Origin: Basidiobolus meristosporus CBS 931.73
Lineage: Eukaryota > Basidiobolomycota > Basidiobolomycetes > Basidiobolales > Basidiobolaceae
DNA: 64,000 nucleotides
NCBI GenBank assembly: GCA_002104905.1
Contig: MCFE01000030.1
Span: 62,001 to 126,000 of the forward strand
Direction of reading: 5' to 3'
The stretch's first letter is position 1, and each line of letters starts with the position of its first letter. A program made the translations under genes and the position numbers. A model generated the notes under the pieces. It searched no databases. It was given only the letters and a program-made list of their open reading frames with translations, and was not told where the DNA came from. This document shows, piece by piece, positions 12,097 to 23,779 of this stretch.

Positions 12097-12774
12097 TTAT
12101 TTACTATGATTAAAATTGCTTTTTATACAGTGCCACCACCATTCAATTCTTCTTCCATGATACTCTGGGATTTGTAATTTCCAGCCAGCACGTCGATACC
12201 AGACCGGTTTGGCTTGAGATAAACTAATTAAGCTCCGGATAGCCTCTCTCGGCCGATCTTGAAACTGAGACAGCTTGGTAGCCGACTCAACCCACCTAGC
12301 ACGAACCTCCCCAACCAACCAGATGATCCCGAAAAGATCGTTTGAGGTGCACCTAGACAGCCATTTGAAATCATTTTTGTAAGGAACTGAGTCTATAGGG
12401 GTAGAGTTACCATCGGCAGAGACATAATCCTGGAAGACCTCTTGAAACTGGGAAGGAGTCAGTGCTTCATTGGTTCTTCCTAGAAAGGCCAAGGCCCTCT
12501 GTTGACGTCGGCTTAAAAGATAGTCGCCATCGAAAGTAGTTTCGGAGAAAGCCTCTTCCTCTCGTACAACATCGTACTGGAGCTCATCAACAGCCAGCAG
12601 TAAACTTACTATATTTGGCTCTTCCAGCTTGTAGAACCAGCAAGCGTATTTTCCAAGGACAAAGTCTTCTTTTGGACACTCTTCGAGTAGGCGTTCGTAT
12701 TTTTCCAACCTTTGGAATAGCTGAAGGGGTATCAAGGAGTCATATTTCATTTTGGAGGAAACCGGCATGTTCAA
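12097..12774 (-). CDS. Hypothetical protein, 225 aa
   Basis: One uninterrupted frame lies between convergent XPG (stop 11,838) and the 3' end of ALG7 (12,945). The product is rich in Glu, Trp and Arg, with a helical look (LFQRLEKYERLLEECPKEDF) and a Trp-rich end (RRIEWWWHCIKSNF). There is no signal peptide or membrane segment, and I recognise no family. The start ATG at 12,774 or an internal Met at about 12,768 could be used; only 170 bp separate it from ALG7. It is called real mainly because of its length, its position and the lack of a competing frame. Confidence 0.55.
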   Translation of the reverse strand: MNMPVSSKMKYDSLIPLQLFQRLEKYERLLEECPKEDFVLGKYACWFYKLEEPNIVSLLLAVDELQYDVVREEEAFSETTFDGDYLLSRRQQRALAFLGRTNEALTPSQFQEVFQDYVSADGNSTPIDSVPYKNDFKWLSRCTSNDLFGIIWLVGEVRARWVESATKLSQFQDRPREAIRSLISLSQAKPVWYRRAGWKLQIPEYHGRRIEWWWHCIKSNFNHSK

Positions 12775-12944
12775 TATGCCATATTATACAGTCATCACCA
12801 TCGAACAATCATGCTGATGATTTTGACAGGAGTGAAATTGATAGTTGGCATTGCTGGATAAAATATATTTTGAATGGAACCTCTACATATAAAAGCGCAT
12901 CCCTTCCACAAGATATTGATTTAATATGATGTCCAACAAAGCAA

Positions 12945-14549
12945 TCAGCTCACAACTTCATAGAACAGTGATGCCATCTTATATCGGATGAAGAAAGAGA
13001 CAAGCGAGGCAAGTATCTGAATATATATTACGTATACTACCAACTGACGTTCATTCAATGGCCCTAACTTAACCAGAAGAAGGTTTAAGAGGGTGAAATT
13101 ATTGACTCGGACAGGAATCGCATCATCATTTCGCTCGACTCTGATCAGCCCCAGACCCTCATACATGCAAAGAAATGTCCTTCCCAAGGGCGAAATTTTG
13201 TTGAGCTCAGTATAGGTAGCCTCTAATTTTCCTAGCTGTCGATTCAGCCTTTGACGCAAGAGAAACAGGAGTTGTTGGGCTCAAGTTAATATACTCCGTT
13301 TAATTCCAATATTGGAGAAACTACCTGGGCATACGGTGTCTTGGGCAATCAACAAAATGGAATAGTTGAGGGACAGAGTAGATAAAGTTGAATATCTGCG
13401 GCAGGAAGAAGAGCAGGATAGTTTTTGTGAAATGGCCCATAATTGATACGACCGCCAATGTCATCCCAGCGAAGTAACAATATGTATCACCAACAAAAAC
13501 TCGGGCAGGCCACCTAACAATGTATTAGCATTACTGGCAGAGGTTAGACTGTTATCGGCCATACCAATTATGAAAAAGCAATGCACATGATACTCCAATG
13601 AATGGAAGCAAAAAGTAAAGCGAAATAAGATGCGTCTCTAAGGCTGGGAGGTTTGTTCCATCTAGATATAAGGAGTCGTTGATAACGACGGAGATGGCAA
13701 TAACCAGACTTTGGCCAACTTCAACGCCATTTACACCAGCGAGGATATTGATCGAGTTTGTACAGAATACAGCCAGAAGTGCCATATACAAATAGTAGAA
13801 TATTCCTGGGTTGTTAGATTGTCAATCATGCCATTTTTTCTAATGATACCACAACGATGTTACCAAGATCCAATAGCGGTCCAAACACTCCACGAAGAGG
13901 CAATGGCACCAGCACCGTGGTGACGCCTTCAGAAACATAGTAAACCACCAGCAACGGAATAGACGCCACAGTGGGTAATATGAGCTTGTAACGCCAGCGA
14001 ATATCCAACACATCATCCCCAAAGCCCAACATGACCATACTTTGTATGGTTAGAATGCCGGATAGGAAAGATCCTAGCTGTGAACAGTATACGCATATAC
14101 AGCGATGAATACTGCGTACTAGAAATGCGTAGCATATGCCCACTGACCTTATGATACGGAAACGTATGGAGCGAGAGTTTTTCTCTCTCAGACAAAACAC
14201 CTGGGAACCAGTCAACAAATGGGAAAGGTATAAATATTATCATGGTGATCAGATATATTAAGGCACAGACAACGCCCATGCTTTCAGGTCTATCAGGTAG
14301 GGGATTAGTAAATGACTAAGGCTATACTTGGAATCTTCGATTCTCTTACAGTAACGGTTTGCCTCTTTTGCACATATCCTTTCCTGACAGACCAGCTTTT
14401 AAAAAGGTGGCACTCAAACGAGGAATTAGCTCCCATGTGATTATTCCTGCCAGTACCGACAGACCCAAGGAGGCGTGCAAAGGGTCCTTCGAGGTCCAAG
14501 ATACAAAGCCAATTCCTGCCAGAACAGACAAAGTTCGGGTGGTCAGCAT
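12945..14549 (-). CDS. ALG7: UDP-GlcNAc:dolichyl-phosphate GlcNAc-1-phosphotransferase
   Basis: Six exons: 14350-14549, 14148-14289, 13864-14077, 13565-13805, 13325-13513 and 12945-13248, giving 429 residues in frame. The enzyme starts N-glycan synthesis at the ER membrane by moving GlcNAc-1-P to dolichyl phosphate and is the tunicamycin target. It matches the DPAGT1 family throughout: [30 protein letters not shown] (metal-binding Asp pair), the signature [63 protein letters not shown], and LINLLLKLGP..ER-like [16 protein letters not shown] near the end, with about ten hydrophobic segments. The usual HNWYP is HNWWP here. The last intron ends in AAAG, an unusual acceptor. The gene is divergent from the Myb/SANT-like gene. 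Confidence 0.95.
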
Positions 14550-14716
14550 TTATTGCAAGCTTTATGGTGTTTGAAAGTTAGTCACAAAACACAATATGCT
14601 CATAGCAGTCCTATATCCATTTCGTAGTGGCTAGATCACGTGAATTGATGATTCTTCTAGTTCACAGGCATTGTGAGCTTCGGCGATTTCGCCCATTTCA
14701 CAGTTATCACGACTTC
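14550..14716. promoter_or_regulatory. Bidirectional promoter between ALG7 and the Myb/SANT-like gene
   Basis: Only about 100-170 bp separate the two divergent start codons, so the genes must share a control region. I see no distinct TATA box; a CACGTG E-box lies at about 14,637-14,642. Whether a bHLH factor binds it is inference. Confidence 0.45.
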
Positions 14717-15702
14717 ATGAGCGTCCCTTTAGCTCTGCCATTCAAGCCTACTGCTGTTAAACTAGCTTTTCAAGGAAGCGGAATCTTTCTTTACAGAAAT
14801 TCACACCTCTATCCTCGGTCAGTATGTAGTTCAAAATTGAACAGCCCTTCACCTTTCTAAAACGTTCTGTAGATATGCTTGGACCAAAGAAGAGCTTCAA
14901 ATCATGATAGAACTGTACGAAGAGCGCGAAAATAATGCAACTGATAGACGTACCGATATTGAGTTATGGAAAGATGGCTCTAAAACGTTGCGAGAAAAAG
15001 GCTTTGACAGAAAGGCATCGCAATGTATTAGTAAATGGAGGAGATTTCGACCTACATATGAGGCTAGTAACTAAATTTGCTGCTTTAACGATTCGCTTGT
15101 TTGCTAATCCTTTTTCACCATAACCTCAGAGAGCAAAAGGGACAGGAACCGAGATTAAGTATCCTTCTGAAAACAAATTAGATTTGCTTGTGGCCCCTCG
15201 AAAGCCCAACGGAAGATCAGGTTCGCGCGAATCAAGCGTAAGAGATCCATCACAACAACGACTTGATCTTCAAAGGAAACAACCGCTGAGGACGAAGGAT
15301 TGTCAGGGCTCACTTGTCTCACCAGCAACAAGTGATCTCTCCCACAAATTAGTTGAGTTGTTGCGTAGTCAACTAGAATTCCAGAATCAAATATATACGA
15401 ATATCGTTGAGGAACTTCGGAAAATTCGTGGGGAAGAGCATCAACTACGAAGTGAGTTTCTTTCCGTACTTAAGGAACTTGACTCCCAAAGTTTAGCATC
15501 AGGCTCACAAAATGCTACACACATGGCCACCAATGGATATCATGATGGGCCTACAGCTAGAACCTCTGTAGATACACCATCCAATGACCCTGATCACTCT
15601 TCAGATCACGGGATTGATGTTTTCGAAGTGGACGAAAATCTCCGCAACTTGCGAGACCATCTCTCTGCCCCGATCACACAAAAGCCTCCGCAGTCTCGCT
15701 GA
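14717..15702 (+). CDS. Myb/SANT-like (trihelix-type) DNA-binding protein
   Basis: Three exons: 14717-14817, 14873-15066 and 15134-15702, giving 287 residues. Splicing yields YAWTKEELQIMIELYEER, then IELWKDGSKTLREKGFDRKASQC and ISKWRRFRPTYEA, which is the Trp-spaced Myb/SANT-like helix-turn-helix of PF13837-type proteins at about residues 34-98. The middle is basic and Ser-rich. A coiled-coil-like stretch (LVELLRSQLEFQNQIYTNIVEELRKIRGEEHQ) near residues 165-200 suggests dimerisation, as in trihelix factors. The role is presumably transcriptional regulation in the nucleus. The start is uncertain: an in-frame ATG at 14,648 would add 23 residues. The exon 3 acceptor was chosen because it keeps frame with the exon 2 phase. 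Similar domains also occur in Harbinger accessory proteins. Confidence 0.75.
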
Positions 15703-16753
15703 TATCCCTATTCACACGATGTAAATAGTTGAATAAAGCTATTTTTCACCAAAATTAAGTTCTCTCTGAACAGCTCCGAGATTCATTGGCATGAGGCTCG
15801 AAGAAGCAATGCACACTGATATGAAAGAAAAACGAGTTTGAGCACCTGTGATGCATCTGAAACAGTCACTGGGCCAATCGAGTGCGCTGATGTAGGGGCC
15901 TTGAATACGCTTTGAAGAGGCCCGTGATCAAGAGACGAAGTATCGTTGGTCGCTTGGCCCACAACGAAAATGCACAAGAGACTGAGCTCCTGGATGATGC
16001 CTGTAACGATAGTGGACTACATATCAGAGCTCTGCCACCAGCCGCTGCCTCGAAAAATAGCTAATCACCGTAATCAAGTAGGTGAGATCACTTGCTGAAG
16101 CGCTGGATAGTACCTGGTTTATATGGCAACCCTATGGTGAGACAGGAAATCAGACACCTATCACAATCTATCAACTGATATATCGTATCACGCATCTTAA
16201 TAGCCTTCGAACCTTGGCAAATGTGGTTAAACCATCTGGTTCTACTTGGTTATTCTGTTACAATTCCTTTCCATTTCGTAGTTGCTGCTTGTAACCAGGA
16301 GCCACAATGTGCTAGTCTCCAACGCCTGGTTCCCATGGACTCCAGCTGAATTCCACATAATGGCTGTGATCCTCAATTCGAAGATTATATTACGTTCGAT
16401 TCAAAACACATCCGCTTGGGATTTATTAATTTAAGGTGCTGTTTGATGTTCAGATTCCAGGTATAGGAGACACCATCATCGTGTTCACACTTTTGCTTGA
16501 GGGTATGTTGACTCTACCTTTGCCTGCGTTGGACTAAATCCTGGCTCCCCTTTCGATATTATGTGATATCATCTGTATCGTTGCACACTTCGGCGTCTCT
16601 CTGAATCCAATTGGCTTAATTAATTCTTTCATTTCTATAGTATTTTATTCAATATCCAAGTAAACAGATCGAACGGCTGATCCTTTGCTTCATTCAAACT
16701 TGTCCAGCATAAAGCAGCTTTCCAGCACGTTGACCTTTACTTCACTGGTGCAT
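15703..16753. other. Intergenic region
   Basis: About 1 kb between two plus-strand genes. A 64-residue minus-strand frame at 15,783-15,977 and scattered shorter frames show no recognisable motif. I see no RNA gene or repeat. Confidence 0.4.
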
Positions 16754-18240
16754 ATGTTCGAATTAACCGGGTCACCACAGCCTAAAAAGCCCACCTTATT
16801 TTCCAGTCTTTTTTCTTCTCCTTCAGGAGCTTCTCCTAATCCCAAGTCCAACCCGCATACAACTACAGCCCTGAATTTCACACCAGTTCTTAGCGCTGTC
16901 AACAGCCCCTCTTTGCATTTCAATTCCATAGATTTGGTTTGTGACAAGGTAGGTGCCCTACCTTACACTCTTCACAGACCTGGTTCTTATGCTCTGTCAA
17001 CGCAGATTTCTTCCATGACCACCATTATTCAGCATTTACAACTACAGCTACTACAACAACAGCAGGCCATTGACCAAATGCACGAAAGACTGCGAAGGTA
17101 TTTGTTTGTAATATTAACCTCTGGAGCCCTGATGCAAATCCTGAACTACTCTTGTATATTCCAGTTTGGACGGTTCTCCCATTCCCTCGCTCTCGATGTA
17201 AGGGGGAAACGTACACATTCTACAAACCGGACCATTAATAACCTCACTCTTCCAACCTATCTAGAACCCAAGAGCCTAACTTGCTTACCCCTCAGGTTGC
17301 GTGTACTTTCTAAAGCCTTTTCAAAGCAGCCCGTATCAATCTATGAATCTTTGCTTCCGCATAATAGTTACCGGAGCTCTCTAGGGATGCATTGTCAGAA
17401 ACAGAAGAGGAGGTGAACCAGCGCTATGAACGGATCAGCGAGGTACTCATGGGTCTTATCGACCAGGCCCAAACTGCCTTGGAGCCAGGCTTTGAACGAT
17501 CACGCATAAGTTCGATGTTTTCTCCTTCCAACTCTCCCTCACCTGGGCCATCGCGGCCATTGAGTCGTAAATGTTCTTGTTTACTGAACGGCAACTCCGG
17601 CGTTCGACAATTGGAAATACCGTATATCGTGCCGTCTCCCATACTATCCAGTAGATATCGAGATCAGAGCACGCAAACAGATTTCCCTTATACTCCGAAT
17701 AGGAGGTATTCGGACTGCCAATCGTATAGCGTAAGCAGCTGCGAGTCGGTCTTCAGCGACGAGGAAGAAGATGATGAGAGATTATTCAGAAATAGACGTG
17801 AAAGATGGGTCAATAGAAGAAAATCACATCATGAGCCTTATTCTTCGGAGGCAGAGCCCTCCGAGGAAGAATTGCACGAGTTACCGTCCCCGCGCAAGCG
17901 GTCAGCACGAAACAGCAAATTTGATCGAGATTTGGTTCGGTTGTTCACCAACTTGCTGTCTTGGGAGTCTGCTCTCTGTGAGTTACCTGAGGTGCTTGGT
18001 AGATTGTTTTTTGATATGGCCGCCCTATGTGGAGTCCTCCTGAAATTTCTTTTTGGCTTGCTCCGAGTAAGCAGGTACTCCTCAACGCCTTCAGGGACCT
18101 ATTCGTCGGAACTCAGCAAATATCTCGCGTTCCGGAAACGGAAACACAACAGCCATATGAAAAGATCGCAGCGTTCCTCCGATGAAACCAATGCATCATT
18201 AAATGTATTTACCAACATAAAAGAATTCATGTTCATCTAG
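16754..18240 (+). CDS. Unknown Ser-rich protein with coiled coil and C-terminal hydrophobic helix
   Basis: Exons 16754-17097, 17165-17197 and 17385-18240 join in frame to 410 residues. The N-terminus is Ser/Pro-rich (QPKKPTLFSSLFSSPSGA). Residues about 92-115 form a Gln-rich coiled coil (IIQHLQLQLLQQQQAIDQMH). Then come an acidic helix (ALSETEEEVNQRYERISEVL), a basic Ser-rich middle containing STQTDF, and acidic runs (FSDEEEDDERLF). Near residues 330-360 a hydrophobic stretch (MAALCGVLLKFLFGLLRV) could be a membrane anchor or amphipathic helix, followed by a basic tail. I do not recognise the family. The 33-bp middle exon is supported by GT-AG signals on both sides and by phase agreement. Confidence 0.7.
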
Positions 18241-18757
18241 AAGCGAGGTGATTGCAGCGGCCTCTGCAGAGCAAGATAGCAAATACATATCCGATTTCTA
18301 TCCCTATATATCATCCTAACTGGTAGCCCGCTTCTCGCATCGACCCCTGAAGATTTCATAGATTGGAAATGGGCGCACTAGAGACGAAACTCGGAACACA
18401 CATCAAGAGAACTCGTTCTTCTCTGCCCGTCAATTTATCCTCCATCCATCACTGCCTCCACTCCTCCCCACGTCGTTATTCATGATATATAGTTTATACT
18501 GAATCTCTTTACCTGCTGCACGTCACAAGCCTTTCTCGCAACGATACTTTTATGAAAGTGGACCTTTTATTCGTTTATTCCGTATCCTGTAATATAAACA
18601 GAAATCAGCCTTTTATCTCGCCGGTATCCCAAGGGTTTTAATTGCAACCAAGTATGGTCGTAACGGGTTGTACTCAACCTGAGATGTAATAAAAATTTCA
18701 AGTGTTGATATTATAGCGATCGGCACCGTCTGGAGCACTCCGGTTGTTCTCGCTTCT
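18241..18757. other. Convergent intergenic region
   Basis: This is the 3' flank shared by the coiled-coil gene and the DUF4097-like gene. It is pyrimidine-rich in part (18,418-18,480). No gene is seen. A minus-strand frame runs to 18,613, but it is out of phase with the spliced gene and is a read-through shadow. Confidence 0.45.
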
Positions 18758-19990
18758 CTACAGGCGCCTTCGGAAGGACAGCATAATGCCGCCTTTGTCC
18801 GTGTGCATGGAAATATTGGAGCTGGAGTTTTCTTCACGGAATATCCCGCTTTTGGCTGTGGTGGTGTTGGTAGAGAAGGCGATGTGTCGACCTCCGGATA
18901 TAGAAGTTCTCCCGAACTTTGTGAATAAACTGAATGTGCCACGAAATGTGTCGATCTAATTCGAAAAGTCGAAAAGTTAATGTGTTGAAGTGCACCTTTA
19001 CATTCTACTCTACTAACCACGCGGGCAGTGATGTTCCCTACGGAGGTGCCAACAGTGATATTGGGGATCGATCGCGGCAGCACCCTGAGACGACAGTCAA
19101 TGCTCCCATTCCTAGACAGTGCTTCATACGCTTGAGAGAAGCTATATGTCCCGGCGATCTCCCCAACGGAGGCGGACAACGATATATTACTGCTGCGAAT
19201 ATCCTTAAATAAGCATTTATTGCCTGCAACTGTAATACTTCGTGGTGATGACTGGATACCTCGAAGGCGATTCTTCCGTGGTCCACCCTGATGTTCAGGT
19301 TGTCGAATCGGACTTGTTTGAACGAGGCACCGTTTACTGTTCCGGCTGGCAGGCTGACATTTAGATTCTTGAGATACGAATGGACGGGCGGGAACTGGAC
19401 ACGAATGGTCGCGTTGGCCGGCTGATCTGCACTCTTGGCCTTGAAATCTAATCAGTACTCTGGTGCCTCTACGATGGGATAGCAAACAATCACATTTAAG
19501 ATCAGAAAATACCGATCACTCTCTCTGGTTTCTTGAAAGAAGAAGTGGCCACCGCCAAGATCGTGGGGAGATATATTGGACGCAATATGGGCAAATCTGG
19601 TCGGACGGCCGCGTTTTGAAGAGATCTCTACATTCGTTATCTAAAGTTGCGGGAACCTTCAGTTCGCCATACTTCTCAATCAGGCCGGCGATAAGAACTC
19701 ACCGCAGCGGTCGTATTCACAATAATAAACAGTGATCTGTATTGGGCAAGATCAATCACAAAATCCTCGAAGACCCCTCCAGGTACAGCCTCACCTTCGT
19801 TAGGGAAATGATGGGGTGAAGGAAACCACTCCTAGCAAAGTGAAGAGCATGTCTGAGTACCGGGTTACCAAGTAGATGAAGTAAGGCGAAGTTACACGGT
19901 ATATTTTCCGAACTATAAGGAGTCCAAACAACAAAGCTAAATAGGATTTCCAAGGAAAGGGAGTCCGTCGAAGAGCAGCAGCACGGTTTC
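18758..19990 (-). CDS. DUF4097-like putative adhesin / beta-repeat protein (5' end unresolved)
   Basis: The three last exons are clear: 19260-19447, 19018-19203 and 18955 down to the stop at 18758. They read ATIRVQFPPVHSYLKNLNV, VNGASFKQVRFDNLNIRVDHG, DIRSSNISLSASVGEIAGTY, LSRNGSIDCRL, TVGTSVGNITARV, then IDTFRGTFSLFTKFGRTSIS and NISMHTDKGGIMLSF. The recurring S.G.I.G.Y and NG.I strands are typical of DUF4097 and related beta-repeat proteins. Upstream, RGRPTRFAHIASNISPH and FVIDLAQYRSLFIIVNTTAA look like earlier exons near 19,510-19,630 and 19,700-19,800. The first exon, and any membrane anchor, could not be fixed. One intron ends TTTAAG. Function unknown; fungal relatives are often anchored by one N-terminal helix. 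Confidence 0.6.
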
Positions 19991-21864
19991 CTGTGCGGAG
20001 TAGTGAATATCAGGAATGAGTAATGGCAGATGAACGATATCAATTCACCTATTCTTTCTGGGCCTCTTACTTCTCCCTCGAATGCACCCCCTACTGACCC
20101 ATAGTTGTTGTGGCCCCTCCCTGTATTTACAAGAGTTGAGTCCTCAGCCAGGAACTGCTACACTTGTTTTCACTTACCCGTAACTTTGGTGGCAATTGTA
20201 TATGGATGTTCGGACATGTGTTTATGGCAAAATTTACAAATGAAAGGGAACAATGCCCCAAAAGGCTTATAAGCAGAGGAGTTTATGGCAGCTTGCTGCT
20301 GACTCCACAATTGGTAACAATAGTAAGCTGCATCACTCAGTAATCAAGGGGCTGCTTTGCTATAAAGCACATAGTATTGTTAGAGCAGCTTGTAAGACTC
20401 GTGTACATAACGTTCTCTGCTGGATTGGCTCTAATGACGGTTAACCTTTTTGTCAGTATAAGCAGCATGCCAAACCTCCGCTTTCATCATCTCAAGTATA
20501 GATCATATGATTTATCCCATTCAACATGAACGACCTTACAAGAGTGGGCATCAACTTGCTGAAACAACTAGAATGATGCCCGTAAATCCCCACTTAGCTA
20601 TATGCGGTGCTCTCTAAATGAGAAACCGAGACATCTGCAAATCCCCATAGACTTCGATATGTATTATGGCCAGCCAATAAGCGTGGGAAATGCCCTTTCC
20701 ATTGTTTTTTGTCGATTACAATCATCCCCTGCATCCGCCCTTCAGTAAATACGTTTGGTAAGTGCCTATATGTCAGTACCACCCAGATGTCCAACTCTCT
20801 ATATAAAGTGGTGAATGAAACTAGTTGTCGGAGAAGAATCCTCTTCGAGGTTGATCTCTGGTCCATTCATCATGAGGCTTCGATGCTGTGGAATATTCGC
20901 TCATAATTAGCGTTACCTGAAATGGAAGCGCCCTCGCCAAAATGGGAGAAACAAAATCCTTTTAGATCAGCAATTTATCCTCCCCTTTCTATATGCACTT
21001 AAAGTTGACTTGAAGCCTAAAGGCCAGCGGTTGTCTCGAATGAGCAATGTAACTCAGCTCTGCTTCAGCTACATATTCGTACCCGGCGAATTGGATTGTA
21101 AAGTCTGTTTCCCAGTGTCCCTAGCCAAAACCAGAGACGGTTACCTGTGTACTTTCCAAATCAACTTGTTGTGTATGGCGGTAGATAGATCGTACAGAAT
21201 TTCGCATCATGCTATTGTACAACTTGAGGCCATTATCTTTGGCAGTTACTCCGTCTATAACCTATCATCAATTATGCTTTGTCATTCGATGCTATTGTGC
21301 GAAAGGAATGAGACATGTGAAAATTACTATTGGGTCGCGTCTATTTGCTTGATTGACTATGCCTCAAGTAGATCATCTTAGCGAATTTTGCATTCCGAAA
21401 CGCAGCTTCACATGATCTCAATGACCTGGAATATTCTGCAAGTCTTATATATCTATTTTGGTAAGCTTGTTTCCATACTACCTTGCGTGGCACGATGACA
21501 ATTAAATGTACACAAATTTCACATGAACCCTGAGTACGAACAAAAATATTTCAATTGGTTTATAAATAAAGAAGGTCGTTTCATTCCGAATTTGGCAAGT
21601 GAATTCTTTTGATTTCCCATTACAAATAACAGTTGTTCCTACTACTTGGTTCATTAGTTTCATTTCAACTTAAAGCCTTCACTGAATTCCATTTATTTGA
21701 GCTCCTCAACTTCCTGGTTGATTTTGACATTTGAGTGTGTAAACATAAGCATAGCACTTTTTGAAACTGAAGCCTTTCGGTCGTACATATTGGACTCTGT
21801 TATACTCATAGCTGCTCACTACCTTCCGTTTCTCTGAATTGCGTTATCGACATAATCACGTTAC
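19991..21864. other. Intergenic region
   Basis: It may contain the first exon of the DUF4097-like gene at its left edge. A 63-residue plus-strand frame at 20,253-20,444 and other short frames show no convincing domain. No tRNA or repeat is recognised. Confidence 0.35.
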
Positions 21865-23050
21865 ATGGACCGCTTAGAAACTCGTAGAAGTATGGTTTCT
21901 CTTTGCTGTTCTATTAACCAAACATACGCTTACTGTTTGAGATAGATCTGGACCAAATTTCAGCACCATACCCTGAATACTCCCTGCAACCTGCACCCTT
22001 ACTTGATAGAGAAGATCAAAAAGCCTTTGACGATTTCCTACGGCAGTTCGATCTTGATACTCACGAAACCATCACGCAACCCACTTCTACTCCTTCGAAT
22101 GCCACCAGCTCGACCACACCTATTTTACCCTCCGTAGATGGTAACCCTCTATTTTGTTATGACTCCATCTGCTCCTGCCACAATCTCTAATGCAACGCCT
22201 CTACCTGAAGTTCAAGCAAAAAGCCACACTGAAACCACTGACCCCAAGCAAGCACTCACTTCCACTTGTAGGATATTATTCCTTACGTCTATTGTGATGT
22301 GCCAATAATTCATTGTAACTCAATTCCATGCTAGCTTCCGCTATAACGCCTACTCTTCCCCACACCATGTCACAGCGGGAGCAAAGTGAAGCTGGTGCTT
22401 CCACTTCCACCAATTCCTCCCCCAAGATAACCACAGTAGATGGTCAATCGGAACAACCAACGATACTATCCGATTCGCCCCAAAAATATACTGCAAAACG
22501 TAAGCATTCGGACGCGACCAATCTAGATTCGCCGCAGAAGAGCAATAATACCAGACCTCCTGGAAGAGGGAAAAAGGCACCCCATGAGCTGCTTTCGGAA
22601 AAAGAAAAGAAAGCGAACCATATCGCTTCGGAACAAAAACGGCGACAAAATATTCGGCTGGGTTTTGAGCAGCTGGTGGAGATCGTCCCGACCCTTTCTC
22701 AATGCCATCGTAGTGAATCCGCTATTTTACAAAAATGTTGGTACCTATTGATAGGTCTTTCCATCAACCGGTTTGATAACCGTTTTCATTTGCAGCCGTG
22801 GAGTATATTCACCAGTTAATAGCGCAACGGCAACAATTGAAGCAACGCATTAGAGAGCTGAGAATCTCGGCTGGAGATCCGTATGCACATTCCTCATTTA
22901 TTGTATGGTCTATTTTGGTGTTAACATTTGATTATTCTAGGTCAGATATGATTGACGACTTTTCGGTAAAGCTTTTATTGTATGTTGTTGATAATAGTAG
23001 TAACGCTAATAGCGATTGGAATACAGTCCTCCGACGAAGATATATATTAG
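21865..23050 (+). CDS. bHLH transcription factor, Ino4-like
   Basis: Seven exons: 21865-21889, 21946-22140, 22211-22267, 22335-22736, 22796-22880, 22941-22965 and 23027-23050, giving 270 residues. The N-terminal region has an acidic aromatic motif (LLDREDQKAFDDFLRQFDLD), which probably contacts co-regulators. The bHLH spans roughly residues 175-240: HIASEQKRRQNIRLGFEQLV (basic region and helix 1), IVPTLSQCHRSESAILQKSV (loop and helix 2) and EYIHQLIAQRQQLKQRIREL, which extends as a short zipper. The Glu and Arg residues that read CANNTG E-boxes are present (EQKRR). It resembles fungal Ino4-type partners. The acidic end is SDMIDDFSSSDEDIY. The two last exons are only 25 and 24 bp, supported by phase and GT-AG signals. 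The 25-bp first exon is the least certain. Confidence 0.82.
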
Positions 23051-23779
23051 ACTTTGCAATTGACCATACGACCTTTTCTATTGTGGCTCTATGGCAGCCA
23101 TGGAGCAAATTCTCAAGTGGACCCAATGCACAAGAGAGCAGCGCAAAATCCATCTCTACCTCGGTTGTCATTTCCACTGTCCTACTTTTCAGCAGTCAAT
23201 GATTAGACAGCGTTCCGACTTCCGAGAGTACATGGACCAGTTCAAATAGATTACATTTTTTTCTTTTAATGTAACGCATTTCATTAGTCGCTTATGTAAA
23301 TCCATTTAGATTTCCGTGTTTTCCGAGAACACGACTGGCTTTAGACACCTCGTTTTGTTAATACATATATATTTTCCTGTGGCACCGTATGGTTCGGAAT
23401 TGGAATTATTTTCGAGGTACGAGCGAAGTGCTAGGATGGCTCAAAATTTTTTGGTGGTTGGATGCTTTCGAATGTCTCCTGGAGATCCCCATGCAATCTG
23501 TTTATAGTTCGATCATTGAAACCATGCTGAATCTAAACGGATCTCCCCGCATGATATGACTGAGACAAATTACTAAACAGGAACACAATCCAATTCTTGG
23601 ATCAATAGAAATATTCAATGCAACGTGAAAGGGGTGTTTACATTCTGGGTGAGGGGAGCCGAGTCTAGTCCATGTTGGGATGTGCTTGCCTTGGTATAGG
23701 GATATGATAGGTCATGGTTTGCACTGCACGTGATCTATGATTCAATCGATCCAGTTGTGATCGCCAAGACGAGTGGCGA
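23051..23779. other. Convergent intergenic region
   Basis: Lies between the bHLH stop and the 3' end of the first DUF4436 gene. A plus-strand frame just after the bHLH stop (MEQILKWTQCTREQRKI) could be an alternative 3' exon but is not supported. Nothing else is recognised. Confidence 0.4.

Noticed and set aside
18613-19485. 290-residue minus frame over the DUF4097-like gene
   Set aside because: Only its centre is coding; both ends are introns or out of frame. Splicing at 19,018/18,955 recovers the family C-terminus.
20253-20444. 63-residue frame vaguely like a transposase helix-turn-helix
   Set aside because: Too short and no catalytic motif nearby.
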